The notes under the pieces were generated by a model that saw nothing but the letters and a program-made list of their open reading frames with translations, was not told where the DNA came from and searched no databases. 64,000 bases of DNA. Source: Streptomyces cyaneofuscatus. GTDB taxonomy: Bacteria; Actinomycetota; Actinomycetes; Streptomycetales; Streptomycetaceae. Location: assembly GCF_000718135.1 (NCBI RefSeq), contig NZ_JOEM01000009.1, positions 1 through 64,000 of the forward strand, read 5' to 3'. Of the stretch, positions 42,866 to 50,890 are shown piece after piece (the stretch's first letter is position 1; each line of letters opens with the position of its first letter). The translations under genes and the position numbers were made by a program.

Positions 42866-43450
42866 TCACTCCAGCGACTTCCCGGAGGCGACGACGACCC
42901 CGTACAGGTCCCCGATCGTGGCCAGAGCGCTCTCGTGCACCTGCCGGGCATCGAGGTCGGCGCCGAGGAGCGGCAGCGACCGGGTCGCGCAGGCGTCCGC
43001 GGCGACGGTGGGACGGTTGCCGCGCAGGAACGCGCCCTGCGCGGTGAACGCCACGCACATGTGCGTCATCCAGCCGACGACGATGACGTCCTGGCCCTCG
43101 GGGACGTACGTGCCCAGATCGGTGCCGTGGAAGGCGTTCGGCGCCTGCTTGACGACGACGGGCTCGCCGTCGACCGGTGCGACGGCGGGGTGGATGCGGC
43201 CGATCTCGGCCCGGATGTCGTACGGGGTTCCCTCGCCGCCGTCGTTGATGACGTGGACGACCTTGGTGCCCACCCCGCGGGCCCGGGCGAGCAGGTGGGC
43301 GGCGGCGTCGAGGGATGCCTGCCAGCCGTCGAGTTCCATCACGCCCTGCGTGTAGGTGTTCTGGAAGTCGATCAGGATCAGCGTCGAGTCGGGGAGGGTG
43401 GCGGGGGCCGCGTCGAAGCCGTTGAGCTCGCGCAGGGTGGTTCGGGACAT
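42866..43450 (-). CDS. isochorismatase-family cysteine hydrolase
   Basis: 194 residues from ATG at 43450 (GAAGG site); upstream open frame unsupported. The catalytic triad of cysteine hydrolases is present: Asp28 (LILIDFQNTY), Lys101 (VVVKQAPNAF) and Cys132 (WMTHMCVAFTA) preceded by a cis-peptide-type segment. Substrates in this family are amides such as nicotinamide or N-carbamoyl compounds; the exact one is unknown. Divergent from a GlxA-type regulator, a very common pairing, so that regulator probably controls it. Confidence 0.88.
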   Translation of the reverse strand: MSRTTLRELNGFDAAPATLPDSTLILIDFQNTYTQGVMELDGWQASLDAAAHLLARARGVGTKVVHVINDGGEGTPYDIRAEIGRIHPAVAPVDGEPVVVKQAPNAFHGTDLGTYVPEGQDVIVVGWMTHMCVAFTAQGAFLRGNRPTVAADACATRSLPLLGADLDARQVHESALATIGDLYGVVVASGKSLE

Positions 43451-43547
43451 GGGTGTACCGCCTTCGGGCCTTCGGATCGTGCGTGGAGGAGTAGGGGCGG
43501 GGCTCGGACATCGGCGAACCCCGCCCTCGACGCTATGACCCCTGCGG

Positions 43548-43586
43548 CATGTCGGCAATGACAGCTAACATGCAGATACCGACATG
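43548..43586. promoter_or_regulatory. inverted repeat between isochorismatase and GlxA-type genes
   Basis: CATGTCGG (43548-43555) and CCGACATG (43579-43586) form a perfect 8-bp dyad spaced 23 bases in the divergent gap. The right arm overlaps the upstream ATG (43584) of the regulator, which argues for the downstream GTG (43626) as true start. Candidate operator of the GlxA-type protein. Confidence 0.5.
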
Positions 43587-43625
43587 AGCGACGAGGCGCG
43601 CGCGATCCAGCGAGGAGCCGGGGCA

Positions 43626-44612
43626 GTGGAAAAGGTCCGACGACTCGTCGTCATCGTCCTCTTCGACGGCGTCGACCTGCTCGACGTCACCGGCCCGCCG
43701 GAGGTCTTCTCGCTCGCCCGGCGCGAGACGGATGACGCGGCGGGGTACGAGGTCGTCCTCGCCGCCGAGAGCCTGGAGCCCGTCACCACCGGCGCCGGGG
43801 TCCGCATCCTCCCCGGCATCACGTTCCAGGACGCGGCCACGCGGAGCATCGACACCCTGATCGTGCCCGGGTCGGTCGAGATCGACGGCGAGCGCCGGGT
43901 GCGTGCCCTCGTCGACCCCGCCCTGGTCCGCTGGGTGAAGACCCTCGCCGGGCGGACCCGCCGGACCGCCTCCGTATGCGTCGGAGCCCATCTCCTGGCA
44001 GCCGCAGGCCTCCTCGACGGCAAGCGCGCCACCACCCACTGGTCCACCGCCCGCCAACTGGCCGACGACCACCCGGCGGTGGAGGTCGACGCCGACCCGA
44101 TCTTCATCCGCGAGGGCGATGTGTGGACGGGGGCGGGCATCAGCGCCTGCCTGGACCTGTCGCTCGCCCTGATCGCCGACGACCTCGGCGAGGCCGTCGC
44201 GCTGCGTGTGGCACGGCAGTTGGTGATGTACGTGAAGCGGCCGAGCGGGCAGAGCCAGTTCAGCGTGCCGCTGGAGCAGGTCGCGACGACCCGTCGCATC
44301 GAGGACCTGCGGCACCACATCCTGCGCCACCTGGGAGAGCCGCTGACGGTCGTGGACCTGGCGGAGTTCGCCCACGTCAGCGACCGCCACCTCACCCGGA
44401 TCTTCAAGAGCGAGCTGGGCATGACCCCGTACGCCTACATCGAGTCCGTACGGGTCGAGAAGGCCCGTAACGAACTGGAGTCCTCCGACGCCACCCTCGA
44501 ACGCATCGCGTCCGCCTGCGGGTTCGGCACGGTGGACACGCTGGTACGGGCGTTCCGGCGGCGGCTGGACACGACGCCGACGGAGTACCGGCGGCGGTTC
44601 AGGCCGTCGTGA
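43626..44612 (+). CDS. GlxA-type regulator (DJ-1/PfpI domain + AraC HTH)
   Basis: 328 residues from GTG at 43626, preferred for the AGGAG site 8 bases upstream; an in-frame ATG at 43584 lacks one. The N-terminal DJ-1/PfpI-like domain runs from VVIVLFDGVDLLDVTGPPEVF through SVCVGAHLLAAAGLLDG, with the nucleophile-elbow Cys present. The C-terminal AraC double HTH includes HVSDRHLTRIFKSELGMTPYAYIESVRVEKA and ACGFGTVDTLVRAFRRRL. It activates or represses a neighbouring catabolic gene in response to an unknown ligand, most likely the divergent isochorismatase. Confidence 0.9.
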   Translation: MEKVRRLVVIVLFDGVDLLDVTGPPEVFSLARRETDDAAGYEVVLAAESLEPVTTGAGVRILPGITFQDAATRSIDTLIVPGSVEIDGERRVRALVDPALVRWVKTLAGRTRRTASVCVGAHLLAAAGLLDGKRATTHWSTARQLADDHPAVEVDADPIFIREGDVWTGAGISACLDLSLALIADDLGEAVALRVARQLVMYVKRPSGQSQFSVPLEQVATTRRIEDLRHHILRHLGEPLTVVDLAEFAHVSDRHLTRIFKSELGMTPYAYIESVRVEKARNELESSDATLERIASACGFGTVDTLVRAFRRRLDTTPTEYRRRFRPS

Positions 44613-44687
44613 TTCCGGCCTCTGGCGGCTGCCGGGCGCAGGCTCCCCCCACCTCGCGCCCGGTGTCGCCTCGTCCGGGGCGCGTTC

Positions 44688-45941
44688 CTATTTCGGCGCG
44701 CCGCCACCCGCCGGCCGGCTGCCACGGTCCCACTTCGAGGGTGCGGGCACTGCGCCGGCGCACACCGCCCGGATCTCGTCCAGGAACGCCGGATAGTGCT
44801 CCCCGCACGTGTTCAGCGCGTGCCACACCGCGTCCAGGGCCGCTATGAGCGGCGCGGGGCCTGCGGCGGCGAGCACGGCGGGGAGCGCGTAGTGCGGCTG
44901 GGAGATCCGGTGGAGGGCGCGCGGTGTGCGGGGGAACGTCTCCACGACGGTGTACGGGTCGTCTGGCCCGGGCGGTGGAGGCTGGTACGGGGGGCGCTCG
45001 GGCGGCACCGCTTCCAGCACCGACGTGTCCGGGACCCTGGGGTCGGAGCGCAGGGCGTCCCATATGCGGGCCGGATCATCGAACGGCGGCGGCAGCGGGC
45101 GGCCTGCGTCCAACGCGGCCAGTGCGTCCGCGACCCACGGTACGTCGGTCAGACCGGCGGCCTCGCAGGCTCGTCGCGCGGACAGCAGCGCCACCCTGTG
45201 CTGCACCCCGGGGTCCGATGCGCCGAGCGTGTGCACCAGGTCGCTGTCGAAGGGGAGGAGGCCGAGGACGTTGCTCAGCCGGGCACCGCGGAGTGCCTCG
45301 CTCGGCAACCGGCCGCCCCATTCCCACCGTTCGTAGTGCAGGCGCCGGTCCTCGGCGGCCCGTTCCTCCGCCTGGCGGGCGAGGCGTTCAGCTTCGGCCC
45401 GCTGTTCCGGGGTGGGCGGGGCCGGCAGGCCGCGTGCGTGGTCGTGGCGGTAGGCGGCGATCCGCGAGGTCTGGCGGATCACCTGGTCCGGGCGGGGAGG
45501 GGCGGGCCAGAACTGGAGGAGGTAGCTGTCGGCCTGCGGCTCCTTGGCCGTCCTGGTGTCGAGGTCGCGGCCCTTGTCCATCCCCCGGGCGCTGTACCGC
45601 ACCCGGTAGTCCCTCACGGGGAGTGCCAGGTCCCAGGCGGCCTCGCCTCCCCACTGGACCAGGCTCGTGTCCTCGGAGACCGGCCGGAAGGACACCTCGA
45701 CGACGTCCTCCCAGTCCGGGGTCAGCGGCGGTGCCTCGTCGTGGACCTCCACGGTGAAGCCGACGCTGCCGGTGTGCAGTCCGGTGACCAGCCACAGCGC
45801 ACCGGGGGCCGCCGCCCCGCACAGCCCTCCGCTCTGCCCCGCGAACGCCTCGCCGAGCCCCGGCGTCGTACCGTCGGGATCGCTTTCGACGTAGATCTGG
45901 CTGTAGTGGACGTGCACTTCACCTACGACTGGCCTGCGCAC
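44688..45941 (-). CDS. conserved Streptomyces protein of unknown function
   Basis: 417 residues from GTG at 45941, which has AGGGGGG 4-5 bases upstream; a GTG at 45917 is the alternative. Residues 10-150 are beta-rich (VHVHYSQIYVESD, GALWLVTGLHTGSVGFTVEVHD, WEDVVEVSFRP). A Glu/Arg/Ala-rich helical hinge follows (EQRAEAERLARQAEERAAEDRR), then a helical repeat-like region and a Pro-rich end (PPYQPPPPGPDDP). I recognise the family as Streptomyces-wide but without known function. No membrane segment. Alone on the minus strand. Confidence 0.75.
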   Translation of the reverse strand: MRRPVVGEVHVHYSQIYVESDPDGTTPGLGEAFAGQSGGLCGAAAPGALWLVTGLHTGSVGFTVEVHDEAPPLTPDWEDVVEVSFRPVSEDTSLVQWGGEAAWDLALPVRDYRVRYSARGMDKGRDLDTRTAKEPQADSYLLQFWPAPPRPDQVIRQTSRIAAYRHDHARGLPAPPTPEQRAEAERLARQAEERAAEDRRLHYERWEWGGRLPSEALRGARLSNVLGLLPFDSDLVHTLGASDPGVQHRVALLSARRACEAAGLTDVPWVADALAALDAGRPLPPPFDDPARIWDALRSDPRVPDTSVLEAVPPERPPYQPPPPGPDDPYTVVETFPRTPRALHRISQPHYALPAVLAAAGPAPLIAALDAVWHALNTCGEHYPAFLDEIRAVCAGAVPAPSKWDRGSRPAGGGAPK

Positions 45942-46061
45942 AAGCCCCCCTGTACCCCTGGTCGAGGACGGCCTCGATGGCTCCGGGCGAGCCGGCCGCG
46001 TAGAACCGATCATGCTGCACACCACTGACAACCGGCCCGGCCCGACGTCGTCGGCGTGGGC

Positions 46062-46610
46062 TCAGCTCCCCTCGGGGGCGAGGGCCCCGGCGATGCGCTC
46101 GGCCAGAGCGCGGCGCAGTTCCGGGGCCAGCGGTTCGGTGTTGAGGGATTCGTACAGCCACAGGCCGTCGGCGGCCAGGCGGGCGATGAACCGGTCGAGC
46201 GCGGCCCGGTCGTCGACGTCGTCGGTGGTCAGGGACGGCGCCCACCGTTCCATGACCGCGTCCCAGGGCGCCGCGTGCCCGGGAGTGGTGGACCCTTCGA
46301 GCATGAAGAGGAGTTCGGCCCGGGTGGCGCTCTGGGAGGAGATGCGGCTGTAGGCGGTCAGCCTCTCCTCAGGGGTGGCCAGATCGGCCGGTTTGCCCGC
46401 CGCCGCGATCATCTGGGCCTCCCACTCGTCGGCCAGGTGCTGATGGATGGCCTGTACGAGGTCGTCGCGGGAGCCGAAGTGGTAGAGGAGGCCGCCCTTG
46501 GTCAGGCCGGCCTCGGCGGCCACGGAGTCGAAGGTGACGCTCTTGACGCCTTCGCGCTCCACGACCCGCGTGGCCGCTTCGAGGATCTGGGTTCGTTTGC
46601 TCGTCCGCAT
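46062..46610 (-). CDS. TetR-family repressor
   Basis: 182 residues, ATG at 46610. TetR HTH at residues 5-50 (RTQILEAATRVVEREGVKSVTFDSVAAEAGLTKGGLLYHFGSRDDLV pattern), then a helical ligand-binding domain. Typical size. It follows the MFS gene in the same direction, so it is likely cotranscribed and represses it. The 12-bp dyad at 48211-48238 in front of the MFS gene is the best operator candidate. Confidence 0.9.
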   Translation of the reverse strand: MRTSKRTQILEAATRVVEREGVKSVTFDSVAAEAGLTKGGLLYHFGSRDDLVQAIHQHLADEWEAQMIAAAGKPADLATPEERLTAYSRISSQSATRAELLFMLEGSTTPGHAAPWDAVMERWAPSLTTDDVDDRAALDRFIARLAADGLWLYESLNTEPLAPELRRALAERIAGALAPEGS

Positions 46611-46629
46611 GGGTGCTCCCTGGGCGGGG

Positions 46630-46693
46630 GTGTCAGGGCTCGGGGTGTCGGTGCTGGGGGGTGTCAGTGCTGAGGGGCGTCAGTGCTGAGGGG
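46630..46693. repeat. degenerate tandem repeat, four units of about 16 bp
   Basis: Units of the form gtgtcrgkgct-sggggg occur at about 46630, 46645, 46661 and 46679. The last includes the stop codon and final codons of the MFS gene. Looks like slippage duplication of the end of that gene. Confidence 0.75.
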
Positions 46694-48206
46694 TGGAAAG
46701 GGCCGATCCGGGGCCGTGGCGGCGCAGGAGGACGCCCGTCATGATCGCACCGACGGCGATGACGGCGGTGACCACCACCATGACGGTGGAGTAGGCGCCG
46801 TCGAAGGCGGTGGACGCCGCGTCGATCAGGCCCGGGTGGTTCCCGGCCTGGGCGAGCGCGCTGTCCAGGCTGTCCCGTGCGGAGTCCGGGGCCCCGGCCG
46901 GCAGATCGATGGTCGCGGTGTAGACGGAGGTCAGAAGGGAGCCGAGGAGGGCGACCGCGATGAGGCTGCCGAATTCGTACGAGACCTCCTCGACGGAGGA
47001 CGCCATGCCCGCGCGGCGGGCCGGAACGTTGCCCATGATCGCGCTGGAGGCTACTGACATGGCCGCGCCGAGGCCCGCCCCGGTGATGAGCAGCCCGGTG
47101 ACGAGCAGGCCCATGCTGGTGTCGAACGTCAGCAGGATCAGCGCGGAGCCGACCGTGCTCAGGGCCAGGCCGCCCGCGATGATGGGCAGCAGCCCGATCC
47201 GGTGCAGGGTAGCCCCACCCGCCATCGCTGTCGGCAGCGCTCCCAGGGCGACGGCGGCGACCAGGAGCCCGGCGCGCAGCGGGGTGAAGCCCTCCACCAG
47301 CTGGAACCGCTGCGTCGTGATCAGCTGGATACCGGCGATGGCGAACAGGGAGAACCCGGCGGCCAGGACCCCGGCGAGGAAGGCCCGGTTGCGGAAGATC
47401 GAGAAGTCCAGCAGCGGGTCGGGCAGGCGGCGCTGCCTCCGGGCGAACGCCCACCCGCCGACTGCGGCGGCCAGCCCGGCCGCCACGATGGGCAGGAGCG
47501 CCGGCTCAGGCTTCGCGGTCTCCTTGATCGCGATGACCAGACCCACCAGGGCGACGAGCGCGAGCAGCGACGAGGGCAGGTCCCACTTCCGGCTGGGGTC
47601 AGCCGCGTTGGGCGGCGCGAGGACCAGCGTGGCCACGATCGCCCCGACGACGACCGGCACGTTGATCAGGAACACCGACCCCCACCAGAAGCTCTGGAGC
47701 AGCAGCCCGCTGATGATCGGGCCCAGCGCGCTGCCGACGATCGCCAGCGTGCCCCAGATGGCGATGGCCACGTTGCGCTCGCGCTCGTCCTCGAACGTGA
47801 TGCGGATCAGCGCCAGCGTCGCGGGCATCATCGCCGCCGCCCCGACGGCCAGCAGCGCCCGCGCCGCGATCAGGGTCTCCGGGGTCGGTGAGAACGCGGC
47901 GGCCAGTGAGGCGGCGCCGAAGACCACCAGGCCGGTCAGGAACATCCTCCGGTGCCCCACCCGGTCACCCAGGGTGCCGCTGCCCAGCAGAAGCCCGGCC
48001 ATCACCACCGGATAGGCGTTGATGATCCACAGCCCCTCGGAGCTGCTCGCGCCGAGATCCTGCACGAGCGTCGGCAGCGCCGCGTACAGGATCGAGTTGT
48101 CCAGGGTGATCAGGAGCAGCCCCGCACTCACCACCGCCAGCAGCAGCCAGCGCCGCCGTGCACTCGGAGCTGCCTCCGCAGACCTCTCGGTCGGTACCGT
48201 CCTCAT
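46680..48206 (-). CDS. MFS multidrug efflux transporter (DHA2 type, 14 helices)
   Basis: 508 residues, ATG at 48206. Fourteen transmembrane helices can be counted. Motif A is GDRVGHRRMFLTGL after helix 2, and the helix 5 antiporter motif (GxxxGPxxGG-like) reads AIVGSALGPIISGLL. EmrB/QacA-type proton-driven drug exporter in the cytoplasmic membrane. Followed by the TetR gene, so drug-inducible expression is likely. A 12-bp dyad begins 5 bases upstream of its start. Confidence 0.92.
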   Translation of the reverse strand: MRTVPTERSAEAAPSARRRWLLLAVVSAGLLLITLDNSILYAALPTLVQDLGASSSEGLWIINAYPVVMAGLLLGSGTLGDRVGHRRMFLTGLVVFGAASLAAAFSPTPETLIAARALLAVGAAAMMPATLALIRITFEDERERNVAIAIWGTLAIVGSALGPIISGLLLQSFWWGSVFLINVPVVVGAIVATLVLAPPNAADPSRKWDLPSSLLALVALVGLVIAIKETAKPEPALLPIVAAGLAAAVGGWAFARRQRRLPDPLLDFSIFRNRAFLAGVLAAGFSLFAIAGIQLITTQRFQLVEGFTPLRAGLLVAAVALGALPTAMAGGATLHRIGLLPIIAGGLALSTVGSALILLTFDTSMGLLVTGLLITGAGLGAAMSVASSAIMGNVPARRAGMASSVEEVSYEFGSLIAVALLGSLLTSVYTATIDLPAGAPDSARDSLDSALAQAGNHPGLIDAASTAFDGAYSTVMVVVTAVIAVGAIMTGVLLRRHGPGSALSTPQH

Positions 48207-48210
48207 GCCA

Positions 48211-48238
48211 TAACTGTACCTTCCGAAAGGTATAGTTA
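48211..48238 (-). promoter_or_regulatory. TetR-type operator upstream of the MFS gene
   Basis: TAACTGTACCTT - 4 bases - AAGGTATAGTTA, 12-bp arms with a single mismatch. It lies 5 bases upstream of the MFS start codon and is distinctly A+T-rich, covering the probable promoter. Confidence 0.8.
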
Positions 48239-48407
48239 CGAACGGAGTACGCGGCTTCCCCGGGCTCGCAAGCGCGCTGAACTGGGGTTTTCTCGTCTGA
48301 TGCCACCCTCTCGCGCTGGGTCCGCTCCCCGGGCCCCGGCGCCAGTGCGACGCACGCCGTGAGCAGCCCGAGGGCGGCGGCCGCGATCAGCCCCCAGTCG
48401 CCGCCGC

Positions 48408-48863
48408 TCACGCGGTCGCCCCCGGTCGCCCCAGCGTGAACCACACGACCGTGCGCCCGGGGTGCCGCTCGCCCCCGCCGCCCGTCCCCCACGCCAGCGC
48501 CAGGCTCTCCACGAGGACGAGCCCACGCCCGTGCTCCTGCTCGTCATCCGTCCGCAGGGGCCTCGCGAGCGCTGTGCCTGCCGGTCCGCCGTCATCCGAA
48601 ACGGCGACTGTGACCCGCTTCCGGTTGACGGCCACATGGACCCCGATGAGGGGCGTACGGGTGTGGCGGTGGGCGTTGGTGACCAGCTCGGTGACGCAGA
48701 GGCGGGCGTCGTCGACGAGGCCCGGGTGTCGGCTCAGGTGCAGCAGCGAGGTGAGGAAGTCCCGCGCGAGTCTGGGGGCGTTGGCGGTGTTCGGGAGCGT
48801 GAGGCGGTAGCCTTCGCCGCCAAGGGGGTTCGGCTGTACGGGAGTTGGAGTTGCAGCGGACAT
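48408..48863 (-). CDS. RsbW-like ATP-binding protein (anti-sigma/GHKL type)
   Basis: 151 residues, ATG at 48863 with GGGGAG site. GHKL ATPase fold: helix RLARDFLTSLLHLSRHPGLVDDARLCVTELVTNAHRHTRT (N box, with the Asn in ELVTNAHRH), then VAVSDDGG (G1 box) and EHGRGLVLVESLALAWG (G2 box). Small RsbW-like proteins of this sort are abundant in Streptomyces and sit beside XRE/DUF397 pairs, as here, divergently. Possibly an anti-sigma kinase, with partner unknown. Confidence 0.87.
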   Translation of the reverse strand: MSAATPTPVQPNPLGGEGYRLTLPNTANAPRLARDFLTSLLHLSRHPGLVDDARLCVTELVTNAHRHTRTPLIGVHVAVNRKRVTVAVSDDGGPAGTALARPLRTDDEQEHGRGLVLVESLALAWGTGGGGERHPGRTVVWFTLGRPGATA

Positions 48864-49014
48864 GTCGGTCTCCCCATGAGGTCCGGTTCTGCGAACTGGC
48901 TCGCCGCCTCGGGCCCGTGGTGTCGGCTGCATGGGTGCACGTGTGAACATGCGCCTATGCAGGCGCACTTCGGGCCTTCGAAGTGCGGCGCTGTGGCGAT
49001 CGTAGCGCAAAGTC

Positions 49015-49048
49015 TCACTTGTGTTACTCATGGGGACCATTGAGTAAC
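49015..49048 (+). promoter_or_regulatory. dyad and TCACTTGT motif upstream of the XRE/DUF5753 gene
   Basis: TCACTTGTGTTA at 49015-49026 is followed by a perfect dyad GTTACTCA-N10-TGAGTAAC (49023-49048). Another dyad, GCACTTCG-N6-CGAAGTGC, lies at 48965-48986. TCACTTGT recurs after the DUF397 gene (50229), so it may be this regulator's own recognition element. Confidence 0.55.
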
Positions 49049-49105
49049 CAGATGGATTACGGTGGGGGCTCCAGCGACACTGTGGGGCGACAGAAGGAGG
49101 GGCCG

Positions 49106-49957
49106 ATGCCACCGAGGAAGGCGCCCACGGCGCGGCAGTGCCGGGTGGGCACCGAGCTGCGCAAGATGCGGCAGAACGCGGGACTCGCCCTCGCCGAAGC
49201 CGCCGCCCTGCTCAGCACGGACCGCACCACCATCAGCAACACGGAGTCGGGCCGCTTCGGGGTGAGCGGCGAGCGGGTCCGTACCTGGGCGGCGGGCTAT
49301 GCGTGTGCCGATGAGGCGTACGTGGAGGCGCTCGCCGCGATGGCCGAGGAGCGAGGGCGCGGCTGGTGGGAGGAGTACCGGAACGAGCTGACCAGCGGAC
49401 CGCTCGATCTGGCCGAGCTGGAGCACCATGCGGCCGGCATCCGGGCGGTGCAGCTCATGCACATGCCGGGGCTGATCCAGAGCGAGGACTACGCGCGGGC
49501 CGTCTTCGCCGAAGCGGTGCCCGAGCTGCCGTTGGCCCGCAGGCGCCGGCTGCTCTCCCATCGGTTGAAGCGCCGGGACGTCCTGGACAGGGAGACCCCG
49601 CCCACCTGCACGTTCCTCATCCATGAGGCAGCGCTTCGGATGGTGTACGGCGACTCCGGTGTGGCGCGGGGCCAGTTGGCATACTTGCTGCGCGAATCCG
49701 AGCGCGACAATGTCATCGTCAAGGTCGTCCCGTTCGCCGCAGGCGGTCTCCCGGAGACGGGAGGCTCGACGCAGTACGTCTACGGTCCTGTTCCGCAGTT
49801 GGATACCGTTCTGTCGGACACGGCAACCGGGCCCGCGTTCCTGGACGCCGAGACGCGTCTGGCGAACTATCGGGCAGCGATGGACCGGGTCGAGGGGCTG
49901 TCTCTCGACCCTCGGAAGTCGAGAGACTTCATCCGTGAGGTCGCACAACAAGTGTGA
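49106..49957 (+). CDS. XRE-family regulator with DUF5753 (WhiJ-type)
   Basis: 283 residues from ATG at 49106 (AGAAGGAGGGG site). N-terminal HTH_XRE: GTELRKMRQNAGLALAEAAALLSTDRTTISNTESGRF pattern. The C-terminal DUF5753 domain has LEHHAAGIRAVQLMHMPGLIQSEDYARA and HEAALR. Family of WhiJ and its many paralogues, which pair with DUF397 proteins and affect development. The DUF397 gene follows 13 bases later. Binding-site repeats flank the pair. Confidence 0.9.
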   Translation: MPPRKAPTARQCRVGTELRKMRQNAGLALAEAAALLSTDRTTISNTESGRFGVSGERVRTWAAGYACADEAYVEALAAMAEERGRGWWEEYRNELTSGPLDLAELEHHAAGIRAVQLMHMPGLIQSEDYARAVFAEAVPELPLARRRRLLSHRLKRRDVLDRETPPTCTFLIHEAALRMVYGDSGVARGQLAYLLRESERDNVIVKVVPFAAGGLPETGGSTQYVYGPVPQLDTVLSDTATGPAFLDAETRLANYRAAMDRVEGLSLDPRKSRDFIREVAQQV

Positions 49958-49970
49958 AGGCGTGAGGTAC

Positions 49971-50165
49971 GTGGAAATTCAGTGGCGCAAGTCCTCGAAG
50001 TCGTCAGGGGCCGAGGGCAACGCCTGCCTGGAGCTTGCCGAGTACGGCGGTGAGATCCTGCTGCGCGAGAGTGACAACCCCGATGTGGTCGTTCACACGA
50101 CGCGGGCCAAGCTCCGGGCGTTCCTCGGAGGAGCGAAGGAAGGCGAGTTCGACGACTTCGCCTGA
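49971..50165 (+). CDS. DUF397 protein
   Basis: 64 residues from GTG at 49971; GTG at 49962 is also in frame. Typical DUF397: QWRKSSKSSGAEGNACLELAE, ILLRESDNPD, LRAFLGGAKEGEFDDFA. Small acidic partners of WhiJ-type regulators, thought to counteract them by direct binding. Cotranscribed with the XRE gene. Followed by a hairpin terminator. Confidence 0.9.
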   Translation: MEIQWRKSSKSSGAEGNACLELAEYGGEILLRESDNPDVVVHTTRAKLRAFLGGAKEGEFDDFA

Positions 50166-50185
50166 GGCTTCGTGATCCGGTAGTG

Positions 50186-50217
50186 AGTGGCCCCCGTCGG
50201 CGCAGGCGGGGGCCACT
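50186..50217 (+). terminator. hairpin terminator after the DUF397 gene
   Basis: Arms 50186-50196 and 50207-50217 pair perfectly (11 bp) around a 10-base loop, 20 bases past the stop, followed by tgtcatt. Confidence 0.8.
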
Positions 50218-50224
50218 TGTCATT

Positions 50225-50302
50225 CGTATCACTTGTTTAGACCCCAAGAATCACTCGTTAGACGTCAAACACTTGATACGGATGCGCTCGGCGCGCTAGC
50301 TT
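50225..50302 (+). promoter_or_regulatory. candidate promoter with repeats upstream of the 50452 gene
   Basis: A near-inverted repeat, CGTATCACTTGTTT (50225-50238) against AAACACTTGATACG (50267-50280), contains a direct repeat TCACTTGTTTAGAC / TCACTCGTTAGAC (50229 and 50251). TTGATA (50273-50278), 18 bases, TAGCTT (50297-50302) reads as a -35/-10 pair. A+T-rich for this genome. Confidence 0.55.
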
Positions 50303-50451
50303 CCTGATGTGCCGCCCCGTCACGTGGCGGCCAACTCCCCTTTCGTCTGCGCCCGTTGGGGGAGTCGTGAGCCAGGGCGCCCCCTCCCCGCAGCTCGTCA
50401 CGCCGGCGGCAGGCAGGGGGCGTCCCTGGTGTCCTGTCAGGAGGTTGCGCC

Positions 50452-50868
50452 ATGCTCGACCACGTTCCCGACCCCGCCGACTCCCCCTCGTACGCCTACT
50501 GGTGCGAGCGGTCCACCTACGGCTCGGAGGATCGCGACGAGCCCGACTGCTTCGCGCGGTGCTCCGCCGCCACACCCGAGCTGGCGATCCAGCGCATCCG
50601 GGACGAGGCGCGGGCCCTGCTCGCCGGGTTACCGGAGGCGGAGCGCCCGGTGCTGGGATGGGCCGAGGGGGTGGGCCGCGTCCGGGCCCTCGGTGCCCTG
50701 CACGGGGGGCGTACCTGCGGGTTCTCGTTGCGGCACGGGGACGGGTGGAGCGAGTGGGCCGTACGGCCGTACCTGGTGCTGCCCGCCGAAGCGGAGGCCC
50801 CGTCGGCCGCGCTGTCCACGGGCGATGCGCCGTGCGGCGTGTGCGTGCTCTGTACGCAGGGCTGTTGA
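50452..50868 (+). CDS. small protein of unknown function with Cys-rich C-terminus
   Basis: 138 residues, ATG at 50452 with a strong GGAGG site. N-terminal Trp/Tyr patch (YAYWCERSTYGSED), central helix, then strands. It ends CGVCVLCTQGC, four Cys within eleven residues, a likely metal or Fe-S site, or a modified peptide tail. Not recognised. It contains a TTA codon (50629-50631), so translation should need the BldA tRNA. The promoter region shares the TCACTTGT motif with the WhiJ-type gene upstream, hinting at shared control. Confidence 0.7.
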   Translation: MLDHVPDPADSPSYAYWCERSTYGSEDRDEPDCFARCSAATPELAIQRIRDEARALLAGLPEAERPVLGWAEGVGRVRALGALHGGRTCGFSLRHGDGWSEWAVRPYLVLPAEAEAPSAALSTGDAPCGVCVLCTQGC

Positions 50869-50890
50869 GGCGGCCGCCGGACTCCCGCTC

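Noticed and set aside
47965..48411. A small gene downstream of the RsbW-like protein starting GTG at 48411 (hydrophobic N-terminus)
   Set aside because: The first 50 or so residues resemble small hypothetical proteins found after such ATPases, but the frame runs 240 bases into the MFS gene without a stop. At best it is a decayed remnant, so it was not listed.
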